Shown here: positions 34,992-44,078 of the stretch, piece after piece
How positions within the stretch are numbered: the first letter of the stretch is position 1
How the letters are laid out: each line of letters opens with the position of its first letter
Origin: Mesobacillus sp. AQ2
Lineage (GTDB): Bacteria; Bacillota; Bacilli; Bacillales; Cytobacillaceae
Length of the DNA: 64,000 bases
Assembly (NCBI RefSeq): GCF_030122805.1
Contig: NZ_CP126080.1
Coordinates: 4,407,501-4,471,500 of the forward strand
Reading direction: 5' to 3'
The notes under the pieces: model-generated
Seen by the model: the letters and a program-made list of their open reading frames with translations, nothing else
Told to the model about the DNA's origin: nothing
Database searches by the model: none
Position numbers and translations under genes: made by a program

Positions 34992-35933
34992 TTATTTCTT
35001 GATTAACTCAAGCTCGACCGGGATAAATTCTTCTACTTTATCACCATTCTTCACCTGGATGGCTGTTTCAACTGCCTGTTGTCCGATCATTTCTGGCTTT
35101 TGGGCAACTGTTGCGGCCATTGTGCCTTCTTCGACAGCTTTTACTGCATCGTCAGTTGCATCGAATCCAACAACAATGACATTTTCAAGACCGGCAGCTT
35201 TCAATGCCTCTACTGCACCTAGTGCCATTTCATCGTTGTGAGCGAATACAGCCTGGATGTCCTTGTTGCTTTGAAGCAGGTTTTCCATGACAGAAAGTCC
35301 TTGTGAACGGTCAAAATTCGCTGGCTGCTTTGCCACTACTTCAATTCCGCTTGCTGCTGCAATTGCTTCGTTGAAACCTTTGCCGCGCTCACGTGCTGCG
35401 GATGAACCTGGGATACCTTCTAATTCAATCACTTTTCCTGATCCGCCAAGCGCATCAGCCATGTATTCTCCAGCCATCTTGCCGCCAGCTGCGTTGTCAG
35501 ATGCGATATGCGCAACTACCTCGCCGCCTTCTGCACTTCTGTCAACCGTGATGACCGGGATACCTGCATTATTTGCAGACTCGATTGCTGCTGTAATCGC
35601 CGCTGAATCTGTTGGGTTGATCAAAAGAACATCAATGCCTTTTTGAATCAAGTCTTCTACATCACTTACTTGTTTTGCCGGGTCATTTTGAGCATCTACA
35701 GTCGTAATGTCGATTCCTTCTTCTTTTGCTTTCTTTTCTGCGCCTTCTTTTAACGTAACAAAGAACGGGTTGTTCAGTGTTGAGATGGAAAGCCCAATTT
35801 TAACCTTATCATCTTTTGAGCCTGTGTCTTTACTGCCTTCATCAGAACCATTGCCATTTTGGTCAAGTGAGCAGCCAGCCATGAATACTGCAGCTATTAA
35901 TGCAAGTAATAAACCTTTAAAAAGACCTTTCAT
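34992..35933 (-). CDS. rbsB: D-ribose-binding lipoprotein RbsB
   Basis: A 313-residue lipoprotein: lipobox FMAGC (Cys21), Gly/Asp/Lys linker, then a type I sugar-binding fold (KIGLSISTLNNPFFVTLKEGAEKKAKE; IDVLLINPTDSAAI; VITVDRSAEGGEVVAHIASDN; AVFAHNDEMALGAVEAL; IVVGFDATDDAV). The ribose-contacting motifs of RbsB are all present. Last gene of rbsRKDACB, with AGGAGG before the ATG and a strong terminator after it. Confidence 0.96.
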   Translation of the reverse strand: MKGLFKGLLLALIAAVFMAGCSLDQNGNGSDEGSKDTGSKDDKVKIGLSISTLNNPFFVTLKEGAEKKAKEEGIDITTVDAQNDPAKQVSDVEDLIQKGIDVLLINPTDSAAITAAIESANNAGIPVITVDRSAEGGEVVAHIASDNAAGGKMAGEYMADALGGSGKVIELEGIPGSSAARERGKGFNEAIAAASGIEVVAKQPANFDRSQGLSVMENLLQSNKDIQAVFAHNDEMALGAVEALKAAGLENVIVVGFDATDDAVKAVEEGTMAATVAQKPEMIGQQAVETAIQVKNGDKVEEFIPVELELIKK

Positions 35934-35962
35934 TTATAATTCCTCCTAAATTTTTATTATTA

Positions 35963-36895
35963 TTAAGCCGCTTTTTTGCGGTCTAACAATACTGCAAGCA
36001 GAATAACTCCACCCTTTACAACTTGCTGATAAAAAGAAGATACATTCAGCAAGTTCAAGCCGTTATTCAATACACCAATGATCAAAGCGCCGACTAGTGT
36101 TCCGAAAATCCATCCTCTGCCTCCAGAAAGGCTTGTACCACCTAAAACTACCGCAGCGATTGCATCGAGTTCATAAGAGACACCTGCAGTTGGCTGTGCT
36201 GAATTCAGCCTTGAGGTTAGTGTCGTACCAGCAAGAGCCGCAAGCAATCCAGTAAGGGAATAGACACCGATTTTAATACGATCAACTCTTAGACCAGATA
36301 AAAGGGAAGCTTCTTCATTTCCTCCAATTGCGTACACACCCCGGCCAAATGTCGTCTTTTTAAGCAAGAAATATAGAATTGCATAAGTAATCAGCATCGT
36401 GATGACCGGAAATGGTATTCCCAAAAAGTACCCTTTTCCAAGCATTTGGAAAGATACAGCATCAGAAAGTCCGGTAATCGGACGTCCTTCTGTATAGACA
36501 AGAGTGAAACCCCGGTAAATCGTCATCGTTGCCAGTGTTGCAATGAACGGGGCAACCTTACCTTTGGTGATGATCAGGCCGTTTATTGCACCCATAGCCG
36601 CACCCGCCATAAGGCCAATCAGTAAAGCAAGAATTGGATCAGTTCCGCCAGCCAGCATTCCTGCTGTCAGAGCTGACGACAATGCGAGAATAGATCCAAC
36701 TGATAAGTCAATTCCACCAGTCAAAATAACAAATGTCATACCAAATGCAATTAATGCATTGATTGAAACCTGGCGCAGGACGTTGAAAATATTATTTACA
36801 GTCAAAAAGTCCGCGCTCATGACTGATAGAATAATAGCTATTAGAAAAAGTCCGATTAGTGGTCCAAGCTTTTGAAAAACATTAATTTTTTTCAT
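35963..36895 (-). CDS. rbsC: D-ribose ABC transporter permease RbsC
   Basis: A 310-residue polytopic permease of the ribose/xylose class, with [36 protein letters not shown] and [61 protein letters not shown]. It forms the channel energised by RbsA. Its start lies 14 bp inside the end of rbsA, so translation is probably coupled. Confidence 0.96.
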   Translation of the reverse strand: MKKINVFQKLGPLIGLFLIAIILSVMSADFLTVNNIFNVLRQVSINALIAFGMTFVILTGGIDLSVGSILALSSALTAGMLAGGTDPILALLIGLMAGAAMGAINGLIITKGKVAPFIATLATMTIYRGFTLVYTEGRPITGLSDAVSFQMLGKGYFLGIPFPVITMLITYAILYFLLKKTTFGRGVYAIGGNEEASLLSGLRVDRIKIGVYSLTGLLAALAGTTLTSRLNSAQPTAGVSYELDAIAAVVLGGTSLSGGRGWIFGTLVGALIIGVLNNGLNLLNVSSFYQQVVKGGVILLAVLLDRKKAA

Positions 36896-38384
36896 GAGTT
36901 TTCCCTCCCGTGGCGGCCTGCATGATTTTTTCCTGGTCAGCGTCTTCCCTGTTGAGCATCCCTGTCAATTTCCCTTCATGGACAACCATGATCCTGTCAC
37001 TCATTCCGAGGATTTCAGGCAGTTCAGAAGATACCATGATGATGGCAACGCCTTTTTCTGTAAGTTCATTCATGATTGTGTAAATTTCTTTTTTGGCTCC
37101 CACATCCACTCCGCGGGTCGGTTCATCCAAGATCAGGACCTTGGGGTCGATACCCAGCCATTTGCCAATAACGACCTTCTGCTGGTTTCCCCCGCTCAGT
37201 GATTTGACAGCCTGCTCTCCGCCAGATGTCTTGACCTTGAGCTTCTCAATCATTGCTTTGACATAATCGGCTTCTTTTTTATCAGCCATAATGCCTTTGT
37301 TGGAAAACCTCCGTAAATTGGTCAAAATCAGATTCTCACGAACACTCAGACCGAGGACCAGACCTTCATCTTTCCGGTCTTCTGTTATGAAACCGATGCC
37401 TGCCTTTATGGCATCATATGGGCGTTTGATTTTGACTTCCTTCCCATTCAGAAAAATTGTTCCGGATATAATCGGTCTTTTTCCGAAAATCGCTTCCATG
37501 ATTTCCGTCCTGCCGGCACCCATAAGCCCCGCTACTCCCAGGATTTCGCCACTTTTTACAGAAAAGGAGATATCACTAAAAGCGTTCTCTGCCGTAAAAT
37601 TCTCGATTCGGATTCTCTCTTCACCAGGTTTGCCGGTTCTTGCAGGAAAGCGTTCGCCAAGTTCCCGGCCAACCATCATTTTGACGATTTCTTCAAAATT
37701 TGTTTCTTTAATCTGCTTTGTTCCGACTGACTGGCCATCACGCAAGACGGTAATCCTGTCACACATCCGGAATATTTCTTCCATCCTGTGAGAGATATAG
37801 ACAATGCCTACTCCCTGCTCTCTAAGCTTGTCAATTACCTTGAAAAGAACTTCAATCTCACGGTCAGTCAATGCCGCGGTGGGCTCATCCATGATCAGCA
37901 CTTCAGAGTTGGTGGCAACAGCCCTCGCAATTTCAATCATCTGCTGCTGGCCCACAGATAGACTCCCAGCTTCTTGGTCCGGATCGAGCTGTACTCCAAG
38001 CCTTTCAAGATATTCCTTCGTTTTACGCTTCATTTCCTTCGTTTTCATCAACCCTATCTTCCCATGGGTCAATTCCTTGCCGAGGAACATATTCTCCGCA
38101 ACTGTCAGATAGGGAATAATGTTAAGCTCCTGGTGGATGACGGTAATGCCAGATAACTCAGCTTCTTTAGCCGATTTGAAGCTGACTTGTTTACCTTTAA
38201 CTTCAATTGCACCTTCATCTTTTTGATAAATTCCAGTCAGGATTTTCATGAGCGTGGACTTTCCTGCACCATTCTCTCCCATTAGTGCATGAATTTCTCC
38301 AGTTTCAAGCTCAAAATCGACCTTATTCAGTACCTGAACGGGGCCAAACGATTTTGAAATCCCTTTCATTTTAATGAATTCCAT
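36882..38384 (-). CDS. rbsA: Ribose ABC transporter ATPase RbsA
   Basis: A 500-residue protein with two fused ATPase domains. The first has Walker [10 protein letters not shown], signature LSVGQQQ and Walker [14 protein letters not shown]. The second has the degenerate Walker [10 protein letters not shown], signature LSGGNQQ and Walker [15 protein letters not shown]. This asymmetry is normal for RbsA. It powers ribose uptake with RbsB and RbsC. The start overlaps the rbsD stop (TAATG). Confidence 0.96.
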   Translation of the reverse strand: MEFIKMKGISKSFGPVQVLNKVDFELETGEIHALMGENGAGKSTLMKILTGIYQKDEGAIEVKGKQVSFKSAKEAELSGITVIHQELNIIPYLTVAENMFLGKELTHGKIGLMKTKEMKRKTKEYLERLGVQLDPDQEAGSLSVGQQQMIEIARAVATNSEVLIMDEPTAALTDREIEVLFKVIDKLREQGVGIVYISHRMEEIFRMCDRITVLRDGQSVGTKQIKETNFEEIVKMMVGRELGERFPARTGKPGEERIRIENFTAENAFSDISFSVKSGEILGVAGLMGAGRTEIMEAIFGKRPIISGTIFLNGKEVKIKRPYDAIKAGIGFITEDRKDEGLVLGLSVRENLILTNLRRFSNKGIMADKKEADYVKAMIEKLKVKTSGGEQAVKSLSGGNQQKVVIGKWLGIDPKVLILDEPTRGVDVGAKKEIYTIMNELTEKGVAIIMVSSELPEILGMSDRIMVVHEGKLTGMLNREDADQEKIMQAATGGKTHEKN

Positions 38385-38779
38385 TAGAATATCACCCCTG
38401 CATGCAAAATGATGTTTGCATATGGTGTTGCTTCTCCCGTTCGGATCACTGCTTTGGCTTGTGCCGTATTCTTCTTGAAGTCTTCATGAGTTACCGACTG
38501 AATCTGGCCTTTATTAAACTTCTCTTGAATGAAAGACAGTATTTCAGGGTTGTTCTCCTGAATTTCATCGGCAATGGTGGCTTGTTCAACCTCCATGTCT
38601 TCAAGAATGGCTTCAAGCGTTTCGATAAACCCGGGCGTCCCGATTTTAAGGGATAGGTCAATTCTCTTCACTCCGTCAGGAATAGGCAGTCCGCAATCCG
38701 CAATCACAATGGTATCTGTATGTCCCAAATTAGCGAGAACCTCAGCTATATGACTGTTCAAGATTCCTTGCTTTTTCAT
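38384..38779 (-). CDS. rbsD: D-ribose pyranase RbsD
   Basis: A 131-residue Rbs[35 protein letters not shown] at the N-terminus (catalytic His20 region) and [22 protein letters not shown] at the end. It interconverts the pyranose and furanose forms of ribose so that RbsK can act. The frame opens at a TTG two codons earlier, but ATG 38779 has GGGGG at a better distance. It starts 2 bp after rbsK. Confidence 0.95.
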   Translation of the reverse strand: MKKQGILNSHIAEVLANLGHTDTIVIADCGLPIPDGVKRIDLSLKIGTPGFIETLEAILEDMEVEQATIADEIQENNPEILSFIQEKFNKGQIQSVTHEDFKKNTAQAKAVIRTGEATPYANIILHAGVIF

Positions 38780-38781
38780 GC

Positions 38782-39672
38782 TCAATCCCCCTTCCTGTCA
38801 CTCAAAAATTCTTCTACTTCGGCCCTTGTCGGCATTCCTGATTGTGCTCCAAGCTTTGTAACAGATATCGCACCTGCAGCAGCAGCTATTTTGCAAGCTT
38901 CTCTTATAGATTTCCCCTCAAGGATTGCGACTGCTAATGCGCCATTGAACGTATCGCCAGCTCCCGTCGTATCGACCGTCTCAACTTTGAAGCTGTCCTG
39001 ATGGCATTCCTGTTCACCTTCGTAAAAAGCTACTCCCTTTGAGCCCTTAGTTATGATCAACTTTTCTCTCAGTGAGGCGGGATCCATAACAGATGCCAGC
39101 AGGAGCTCAGCTTCATATTCATTCGGTGTTATATAGTCGGTATTTGCAATCAATGTTTCTGGGAGGCGCTGGAAGGGTGCTGGGTTAAGGATTACCTGTT
39201 TTCCATGTTTTTTTGCAATCTGAGAGGCCATTTCAACAGACTCGATCGGAATTTCCAGTTGCAGCAACAAAAGGTCACTTGCTGCTATTTCCTTTTCCAA
39301 ACTTTCAACAAGTTCAGGTGTAACCATGTTATTAGCACCTGGAACAACAATAATTGAGTTATCACCCTCGGATAAAACGATTGTAGCTATTCCAGTTTTC
39401 TCATGTGTAACCGGTTTCACATTACTTACATCAATTTGCTGTTTTCGCAAATAACCGAGATATTCATGTCCAAAAGCGTCATCACCCACTAAGCCTATCA
39501 TGCTGACTTCCGCTCCCATTTTTGCAGCGGCGACAGCCTGATTTGCCCCTTTGCCCCCGGGAATGGTGAAAAATTGATTCCCAAGGACCGTTTCTCCCCT
39601 GTTTGGAACAATATCCGTCTGGGTGACTAAATCCATATTAATACTGCCGATGACAGTGATTTTTTTTGCCAT
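38782..39672 (-). CDS. rbsK: Ribokinase RbsK
   Basis: A 296-residue PfkB-family kinase: [16 protein letters not shown], the substrate motif [15 protein letters not shown], and the anion-hole/catalytic-base motif [12 protein letters not shown]. It phosphorylates ribose to ribose-5-phosphate, which enters the pentose phosphate pathway. Second gene of the rbs operon, 15 bp after rbsR. AAAGGGG precedes the ATG. Confidence 0.96.
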   Translation of the reverse strand: MAKKITVIGSINMDLVTQTDIVPNRGETVLGNQFFTIPGGKGANQAVAAAKMGAEVSMIGLVGDDAFGHEYLGYLRKQQIDVSNVKPVTHEKTGIATIVLSEGDNSIIVVPGANNMVTPELVESLEKEIAASDLLLLQLEIPIESVEMASQIAKKHGKQVILNPAPFQRLPETLIANTDYITPNEYEAELLLASVMDPASLREKLIITKGSKGVAFYEGEQECHQDSFKVETVDTTGAGDTFNGALAVAILEGKSIREACKIAAAAGAISVTKLGAQSGMPTRAEVEEFLSDRKGD

Positions 39673-39687
39673 TAAACATGCCCCTTT

Positions 39688-40668
39688 CTATGTTTGTGTG
39701 GAGCGTTTCACTAATAGTTCAACTTGAAACGTGGTTTCCTTCTGGTGAATGGGCCTTCCTTCTATTAAATCCAGCAGCATGGAAGCTGCGGTCGATCCCA
39801 TCTGATAAATCGGCTGTGAAACCGTTGTCAATTCTGGTGAAATAATATCCCCGAATTCAATCCCGTCAAATCCTACTACCTTGAGCTGCTCCGGAACTTT
39901 ATAGCCGAGCAGTTCAGCTGCCTTAATCACACCAATGGCCATAACGTCATTGCCCGCAAATATCCCATCGATGTCAGGATATTTTGTTAACAACTTAAAA
40001 GCTGCCTGCTTGGCCGATTCAATTTGATACTCCGCAGGAAAAATCAGATTTTTATCGTACAATCCCGCTTCAGTGACAGCATCTTCATACCCTTTTAATC
40101 GATCTTTAGCGTTTGCAATATTTTCAGGTCCGCTGATATGGGCAACCTTCACACACCCACATTCTATTAGATGCTGTGTAGCCTTTCGGGCACCTTCGTA
40201 ATTGTTGCAGGTAACATATGGAATCGTAGAATCCAAAGGTCTATCAAGGGCAATAATTGGAAAATTATAATGTGAAATATGCTCAGGTTTAAGCGTATTG
40301 GATACAACCAGAACTCCATCAACATATTTCTGCTGTAGCATATCAAAATAGCGAATTTCCTTATCGATCTTGCCATCACTATTACAAAGGAAGACAGTGA
40401 AATCAGACTCACTCGTCACATCTTCAACAGCCCTTGCCAGCTGGGGAAAAAATGGGTTATTGATATCCGGGACAATAAGTCCAATCGTCTTCGATTGTTT
40501 TTTAAATAAACTGCGCGCCACGGAGTTTGGTTTAAAATTCATTTCCTCGATTGCGGCTAATACAGTTTTTCGTGTGTCTTCATTGACGTATCCACTGTCA
40601 TTCAAAACCCTGGACACAGTTGCAACTGAGACCCCAGCTCTTTTAGCCACATCTCTCATCGTAACCAA
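39688..40668 (-). CDS. rbsR: Ribose operon repressor RbsR (LacI family)
   Basis: A LacI-family repressor of about 326 residues, with helix-turn-helix TMRDVAKRAGVSVATVSRVLNDSG and hinge PNSVARSLFKKQS. The effector domain ends EFGDIISPELTTVSQPIYQMG. The open frame runs upstream to 40836, but it would cross the promoter and operator. TTG 40668, 7 bp after CGGAGAG, is the likely start. It is the first gene of rbsRKDACB. A palindromic operator sits just downstream of the -10 box, so RbsR should repress its own operon until ribose enters. Confidence 0.92.
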   Translation of the reverse strand: MVTMRDVAKRAGVSVATVSRVLNDSGYVNEDTRKTVLAAIEEMNFKPNSVARSLFKKQSKTIGLIVPDINNPFFPQLARAVEDVTSESDFTVFLCNSDGKIDKEIRYFDMLQQKYVDGVLVVSNTLKPEHISHYNFPIIALDRPLDSTIPYVTCNNYEGARKATQHLIECGCVKVAHISGPENIANAKDRLKGYEDAVTEAGLYDKNLIFPAEYQIESAKQAAFKLLTKYPDIDGIFAGNDVMAIGVIKAAELLGYKVPEQLKVVGFDGIEFGDIISPELTTVSQPIYQMGSTAASMLLDLIEGRPIHQKETTFQVELLVKRSTQT

Positions 40669-40702
40669 TCTTTTTCTCTCCGTTTCTCTCAATCTTAATT
40701 TC

Positions 40703-40749
40703 TGTAACCGGTTACATACAGTATAAATGTCATAGGTTAGTTTGGTCAA
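40703..40749 (-). promoter_or_regulatory. rbs operon promoter with RbsR/CcpA operator
   Basis: On the minus strand TTGACC (40744-40749) and TATACT (40720-40725) are separated by 18 bp. The palindrome TGTAACCGGTTACA (40703-40716) follows 3 bp after the -10. It matches the cre consensus at all 14 positions and is also a typical LacI-family site, so RbsR and CcpA could both use it. Confidence 0.82.
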
Positions 40750-40967
40750 GGAAACTTTTTTTCTTTTAAATCCGGATAGAAAAATTAAAGGGAAAATCGA
40801 TCTTTGTCTCACCCCATTAACAAATTTTGTAATCATATATTCAGATGAGTGTCTTTATACCGGTAAATACAATAAGAGGTACGCTTTTTCGGGTGATAGG
40901 CTTTTAGTTCAAATTTGATAAAGTTAAATAAGAGAAATATATAATTACGTCATGGTGGGGTCATTAT

Positions 40968-41325
40968 ATGCAGTGGTATTTAAAGGCAATAAAAAATTAC
41001 GCCAATTTTAAGGCAGAGCAAGGCGTAAAGAATACTAGATGTTTACTTTATTTAACCTAATAATTATTGGTGCGCTCTATCTTTTAGAAGAGGCAGCGAA
41101 TTCGGATTTTTTGTTTGTACACCTAGCTATCTATTATTTATTTATGCTGATTCCATCCCTTTCTGTCACAGTTCGCAGATTAGATGATATTGGCCACAGC
41201 GGCTGGATGTACTTAGTTAATTTCATTCCTTTGGTCGGTGGAATTATCTTACTGATCTTACTTGTTTTGATAGCGAAGCAAACAATTACAAGTATGGCAT
41301 GAACCTTAAAGTTCTTAAGAAAAAA
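40968..41325 (+). pseudogene. Decayed DUF805-family membrane protein gene
   Basis: It starts ATG with GGTGGGG upstream and reads MQWYLKAIKNYANFK, then loses frame at about 41011. The other frame continues GRARRKEY, then TAG (41036) where the family has Trp (TGG), then MFTLFNLIIIG. The middle is well preserved (SLSVTVRRLDDIGHSGWMYLVNFIPLVGGIILLILLV). A second frameshift near 41268 leads into DSEANNYKYGMNLK, matching the family's usual DS..G.N.YGPNPK tail. Two frameshifts and a nonsense change mean it is no longer a working gene, although 87 codons stay open from 41039. Confidence 0.85.
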
Positions 41326-41647
41326 ATTATTCCAAAACGGATGCTAAAAAATGAGATTTATTATCCAGTGCGACTTTCTGCTGCAAAGCGTCCAGGACGT
41401 CATGAAGGCAGTAACAAGTAGAATGACGATCCCCATTTCGATTGGTATCAAGATTGTTGCAAATGAAGAGGAGTAACTCTTACAGGCAGCGATTCCGATA
41501 TTTCCATTGAATCTTTCCTAAAGAAGAAGACATTTACTATCAACATTCAATAGGCTAATTCACTACAAAACCTGCTGGATGACTACCTTAACGTTTGTTC
41601 AAAAATGATGATGTATCTTAAAATCTCATGTGCTTTCTTTAAATTTT
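41326..41647. other. Intergenic stretch without a supported gene
   Basis: About 320 bp after the DUF805 remnant. A short open frame (41400-41474) reads MKAVTSRMTIPISIG but has no convincing ribosome binding site. I see no other structure before the terminator at 41648. Confidence 0.4.
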
Positions 41648-41694
41648 AAAAAAGGCCCAATGAGCAGTAAATAACTGCTCATTGGGCCTTTTTT
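41648..41694. terminator. Strong bidirectional terminator
   Basis: AAAAGGCCCAATGAGCAGT and ACTGCTCATTGGGCCTTTT pair perfectly over 19 bp around a 5-nt loop, with A- and T-runs outside. It follows the DUF805 remnant and lies downstream of the M20 peptidase gene. The 240 bp between it and that gene show nothing convincing. Confidence 0.92.
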
Positions 41695-41911
41695 CACGTA
41701 CGCAAACGATGCGATGTATTATCCTGCCGCAATCACTCCTTTATCGCTTTCTCAAGGGCTTCTAGAGAAGTGTTTTATCACCTTTCAGATAGGCAAATCG
41801 TCCAATCGAGGCGAATCATTTACTTTTAAGCTGTTTGAGACCATGCTTAATGGATAGAGTTGAACGGGAGATGATCCGCCCAAGTCCAGCTTCACCAAAA
41901 TATATCGACTC

Positions 41912-41945
41912 CCGAATTGGATAGGAGAACCGTCCTTACGTCCCT
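41912..41945. repeat. REP relic at the end of the M20 peptidase gene
   Basis: CCGAATTGGATAGGAGAACC followed by GTCC TTACGTCCC, a relic of the REP family with the same left arm as those at 24973 and 34868. It overlaps the peptidase stop codon. Confidence 0.6.
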
Positions 41946-43078
41946 TCTTTCGTTCCAATACTAATTAGTAGGTTGGAGAAAAAAGCTGCTCGTTCAGGGA
42001 TTTGGCTGATGATTATGTGTTCGTTTCTTGCATGGATTCCGTCTCCAATGATACCGAGACCATCTAAGGTTGGGACTCCCATGTTGGCTGTGAGGTTTCC
42101 ATCACTTCCTCCTCCAACAGAAGCTTCTTTTAACTTGATGCCTTCTTCTTTTGCTGCTTCTTTTGCGGTCTGGAAAAGGATTTTTGTATCTTCGTTTCGT
42201 TCCATCGGTGGGCGAGAGACGCCTCCTGTAACCTCGAAACTTGTACCCTCTGTGAAAGGTGTCAGCTCACAAATTATTTCATCAATTCTTTCCTGTTCTT
42301 CACTGGTTATCGCCCGTACATCAATGCCAATCTCTGCATGATCAGCCACGACATTGAGCTTGCCTCCGCCTTTAATAAATCCAACATTGACGGTGGTTCC
42401 AACCTCGTAATCCGTCAAGGACTCTAAAAAATCGATGGTTTTGGCAGCCTCTTGAATAGCACTAGCTCCTTCATGATGGTTGTTGCCAGCGTGGGCAGCC
42501 TTCCCTGTAATATCAATATAATACCGCGCTGAACCCTTTCTTGCCGTTTTTAAGGCACCCGTCTGAACAACGGGGGGTTCCGTAACTAAAGCATAATCGC
42601 AATCTTTCGCTATCTCTTCAATAACATAGCGCGAAGACGGACTGCTCACCTCTTCATCACTGGTAAAAAGGTATACAATTTTCTTTGAGAACGGGATATT
42701 CAATTCCTTGATGGCTTTTATTGCCCAGATCGTTTGTACCAGGCCGCCCTTCATATCCAAGATCCCAGGCCCGTAGGCAAGATCGCCTTCGATTTTAAAC
42801 TCTAAATCTCCAGGCTCCCATACTGTATCAAAATGGGAAAGGATTAAGATTGTTTCATCTCCTTCTCCGAACTCAAATTTCAGGTGATTACCGTATTTCT
42901 CTTCTTCCAACACTTCTGCATGTTTACCAAAGTAGTGAAACAAAAGCTCCTGAATCCTCTCTCCACACTGGTCGACGAGTTTTTTATTCAATGATGGAGA
43001 ATCACATTCGACCAGAAACTTGATATCATCTAAAATATCTTGCAAATGGTCCTCCATAAACTGCCTTATGGAATCCAT
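41936..43078 (-). CDS. M20-family metallopeptidase (CPG2/ArgE-like)
   Basis: A peptidase of about 380 residues with the two-zinc M20 motifs: ILILSHFDTVWEPGDL (ligand His and Asp), GPGILDMKGGLVQ (bridging Asp), FTSDEEVSSPSSRYVIEE (catalytic and ligand Glu), LVTEPP, and IGDGIHARNEHI (ligand His). A dimerisation domain lies at about 180-290 (GKAAHAGNNHHEGASAI). Relatives cleave C-terminal glutamate or other small peptides. There is no signal peptide, so it is cytoplasmic. The frame allows GTG 43087; ATG 43078 is taken, though neither has a strong ribosome binding site. It has no functional link to its neighbours that I can see. Confidence 0.88.
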   Translation of the reverse strand: MDSIRQFMEDHLQDILDDIKFLVECDSPSLNKKLVDQCGERIQELLFHYFGKHAEVLEEEKYGNHLKFEFGEGDETILILSHFDTVWEPGDLEFKIEGDLAYGPGILDMKGGLVQTIWAIKAIKELNIPFSKKIVYLFTSDEEVSSPSSRYVIEEIAKDCDYALVTEPPVVQTGALKTARKGSARYYIDITGKAAHAGNNHHEGASAIQEAAKTIDFLESLTDYEVGTTVNVGFIKGGGKLNVVADHAEIGIDVRAITSEEQERIDEIICELTPFTEGTSFEVTGGVSRPPMERNEDTKILFQTAKEAAKEEGIKLKEASVGGGSDGNLTANMGVPTLDGLGIIGDGIHARNEHIIISQIPERAAFFSNLLISIGTKEGT

Positions 43079-43230
43079 TAATATCACGCTGCTTTCTCAT
43101 GTTGTATTTTATAAAGGCTGCATAATATTTTATGCAGCCTCAGAATATAACGATTTTACTATTATATCATTCAGAAGCATGGGGACGTACCAACTCAAAA
43201 AATATCAACCATGAACAAGGTGACAGGAAA

Positions 43231-43281
43231 AATAATAAAGGACTAGCACACATAATCGGTGAGTGCTAGTCCTTTATTATT
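43231..43281 (-). terminator. Terminator of the acid-sugar operon
   Basis: AATAATAAAGGACTAGCAC and GTGCTAGTCCTTTATTATT are perfect 19-bp complements around a 13-nt loop. It lies 130 bp after the class II aldolase stop. A half REP copy (GAAGCATGGGGACG) lies nearby at 43174-43187. Confidence 0.85.
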
Positions 43282-43376
43282 ACCTTAAGGAGATTATTGA
43301 TTAAATCAGCAACAATGTTAAAATCGACAAAATTTAAACAACATGACCATTAGCAAACAAATTATTTGAGAAGAGT

Positions 43377-43395
43377 CATAGGAACCGTCCCTATG
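43377..43395. repeat. REP hairpin with CATAG stem
   Basis: CATAGGAACCGTCCCTATG: the conserved GAACCGTCCC loop is enclosed here by CATAG/CTATG instead of the GCATG or GCAGA words used elsewhere. The right arm (CTATGTCCCTC) is tandemly repeated, ending 10 bp before the aldolase gene. Confidence 0.75.
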
Positions 43396-43411
43396 TCCCT
43401 CCCTATGTCCC

Positions 43412-44065
43412 TCACCACGTTCTCCGGGGTTTATATCCCGCGTTTTCAAGGAAACCTTTCTCTATCTCTTTTGGCAATCCCTTCATTACGATTTTTGCAC
43501 CTTGAGCAGTGACAAGCATTTTACATGCCATTTCCAAAGTCTGCAATGCCATTCTTGCTTCCTTGAGACTGGTGTCATAAACCAACACTCCATGGTTTTC
43601 AAGCAACAGGACATTGGCTTTACGTGCTTTTTGAGCCACCGCCTCTCCCAGTGCCTGGCTTCCCGGGTGGTAATAAGCAACTCTTTCAACTCTCTCTAAA
43701 TAGTACATGGTTTCGACAAACCAATTTGAAGGGATATCAATATTGGAGCAGGCAACCAATGTGCTGTAAAAAGGTGATGCATGAAGGACAGCATTAATTT
43801 CAGGACGGTTCTGATATATTGCCTGATGCATTGGCGTTTCCTTTGATGGTTTTTTCTCTTGAACCATAGATTGACCCAGTACAGCACATTCAACCAAATC
43901 CTCAGTTTCTAATTCACCAAGGAATGTTCCACTGGCGGTAATGAGGTAAGTATCCTCATTCACTCTGGCACTAATGTTCCCGGCGTTTCCCCATGCTAAT
44001 CCGTATTCCATCATGAATTTACCAGTCTTGATAAGATCCTGTCTGTTAGTTTCGTAGTTTTCCAA
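43412..44065 (-). CDS. Class II aldolase/adducin-family protein
   Basis: A 217-residue class II aldolase: WGNAGNISARV (phosphate-binding), ITASGTFLGEL, KETPMHQAIYQNRPEINAVLHASPFYSTLVAC (zinc His pair in HAS region and catalytic Glu before PMH), and LLENHGVLVYDTSLKEA (third zinc His). Members split sugar phosphates such as L-fuculose-1-phosphate, or decarboxylate 3-oxo-tetronate-4-phosphate (OtnC). With a DUF1537 kinase in the same operon, an OtnC-like or retro-aldol step on a phosphorylated acid sugar is the likely job. The start is TTG with AAAGGATGAG. It is the last gene of the operon. Confidence 0.9.
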   Translation of the reverse strand: MENYETNRQDLIKTGKFMMEYGLAWGNAGNISARVNEDTYLITASGTFLGELETEDLVECAVLGQSMVQEKKPSKETPMHQAIYQNRPEINAVLHASPFYSTLVACSNIDIPSNWFVETMYYLERVERVAYYHPGSQALGEAVAQKARKANVLLLENHGVLVYDTSLKEARMALQTLEMACKMLVTAQGAKIVMKGLPKEIEKGFLENAGYKPRRTW

Positions 44066-44078
44066 TGGAGCTCATCCT

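Noticed and set aside
40669..40836. N-terminal extension of rbsR by 56 codons
   Set aside because: It would contain the promoter and operator; family members begin at the helix-turn-helix.
41825..41905. Minus-strand fragment reading GLGRIISRSTLSIKHGLKQL
   Set aside because: Too short and without a recognisable family; possibly the tail of a lost gene.
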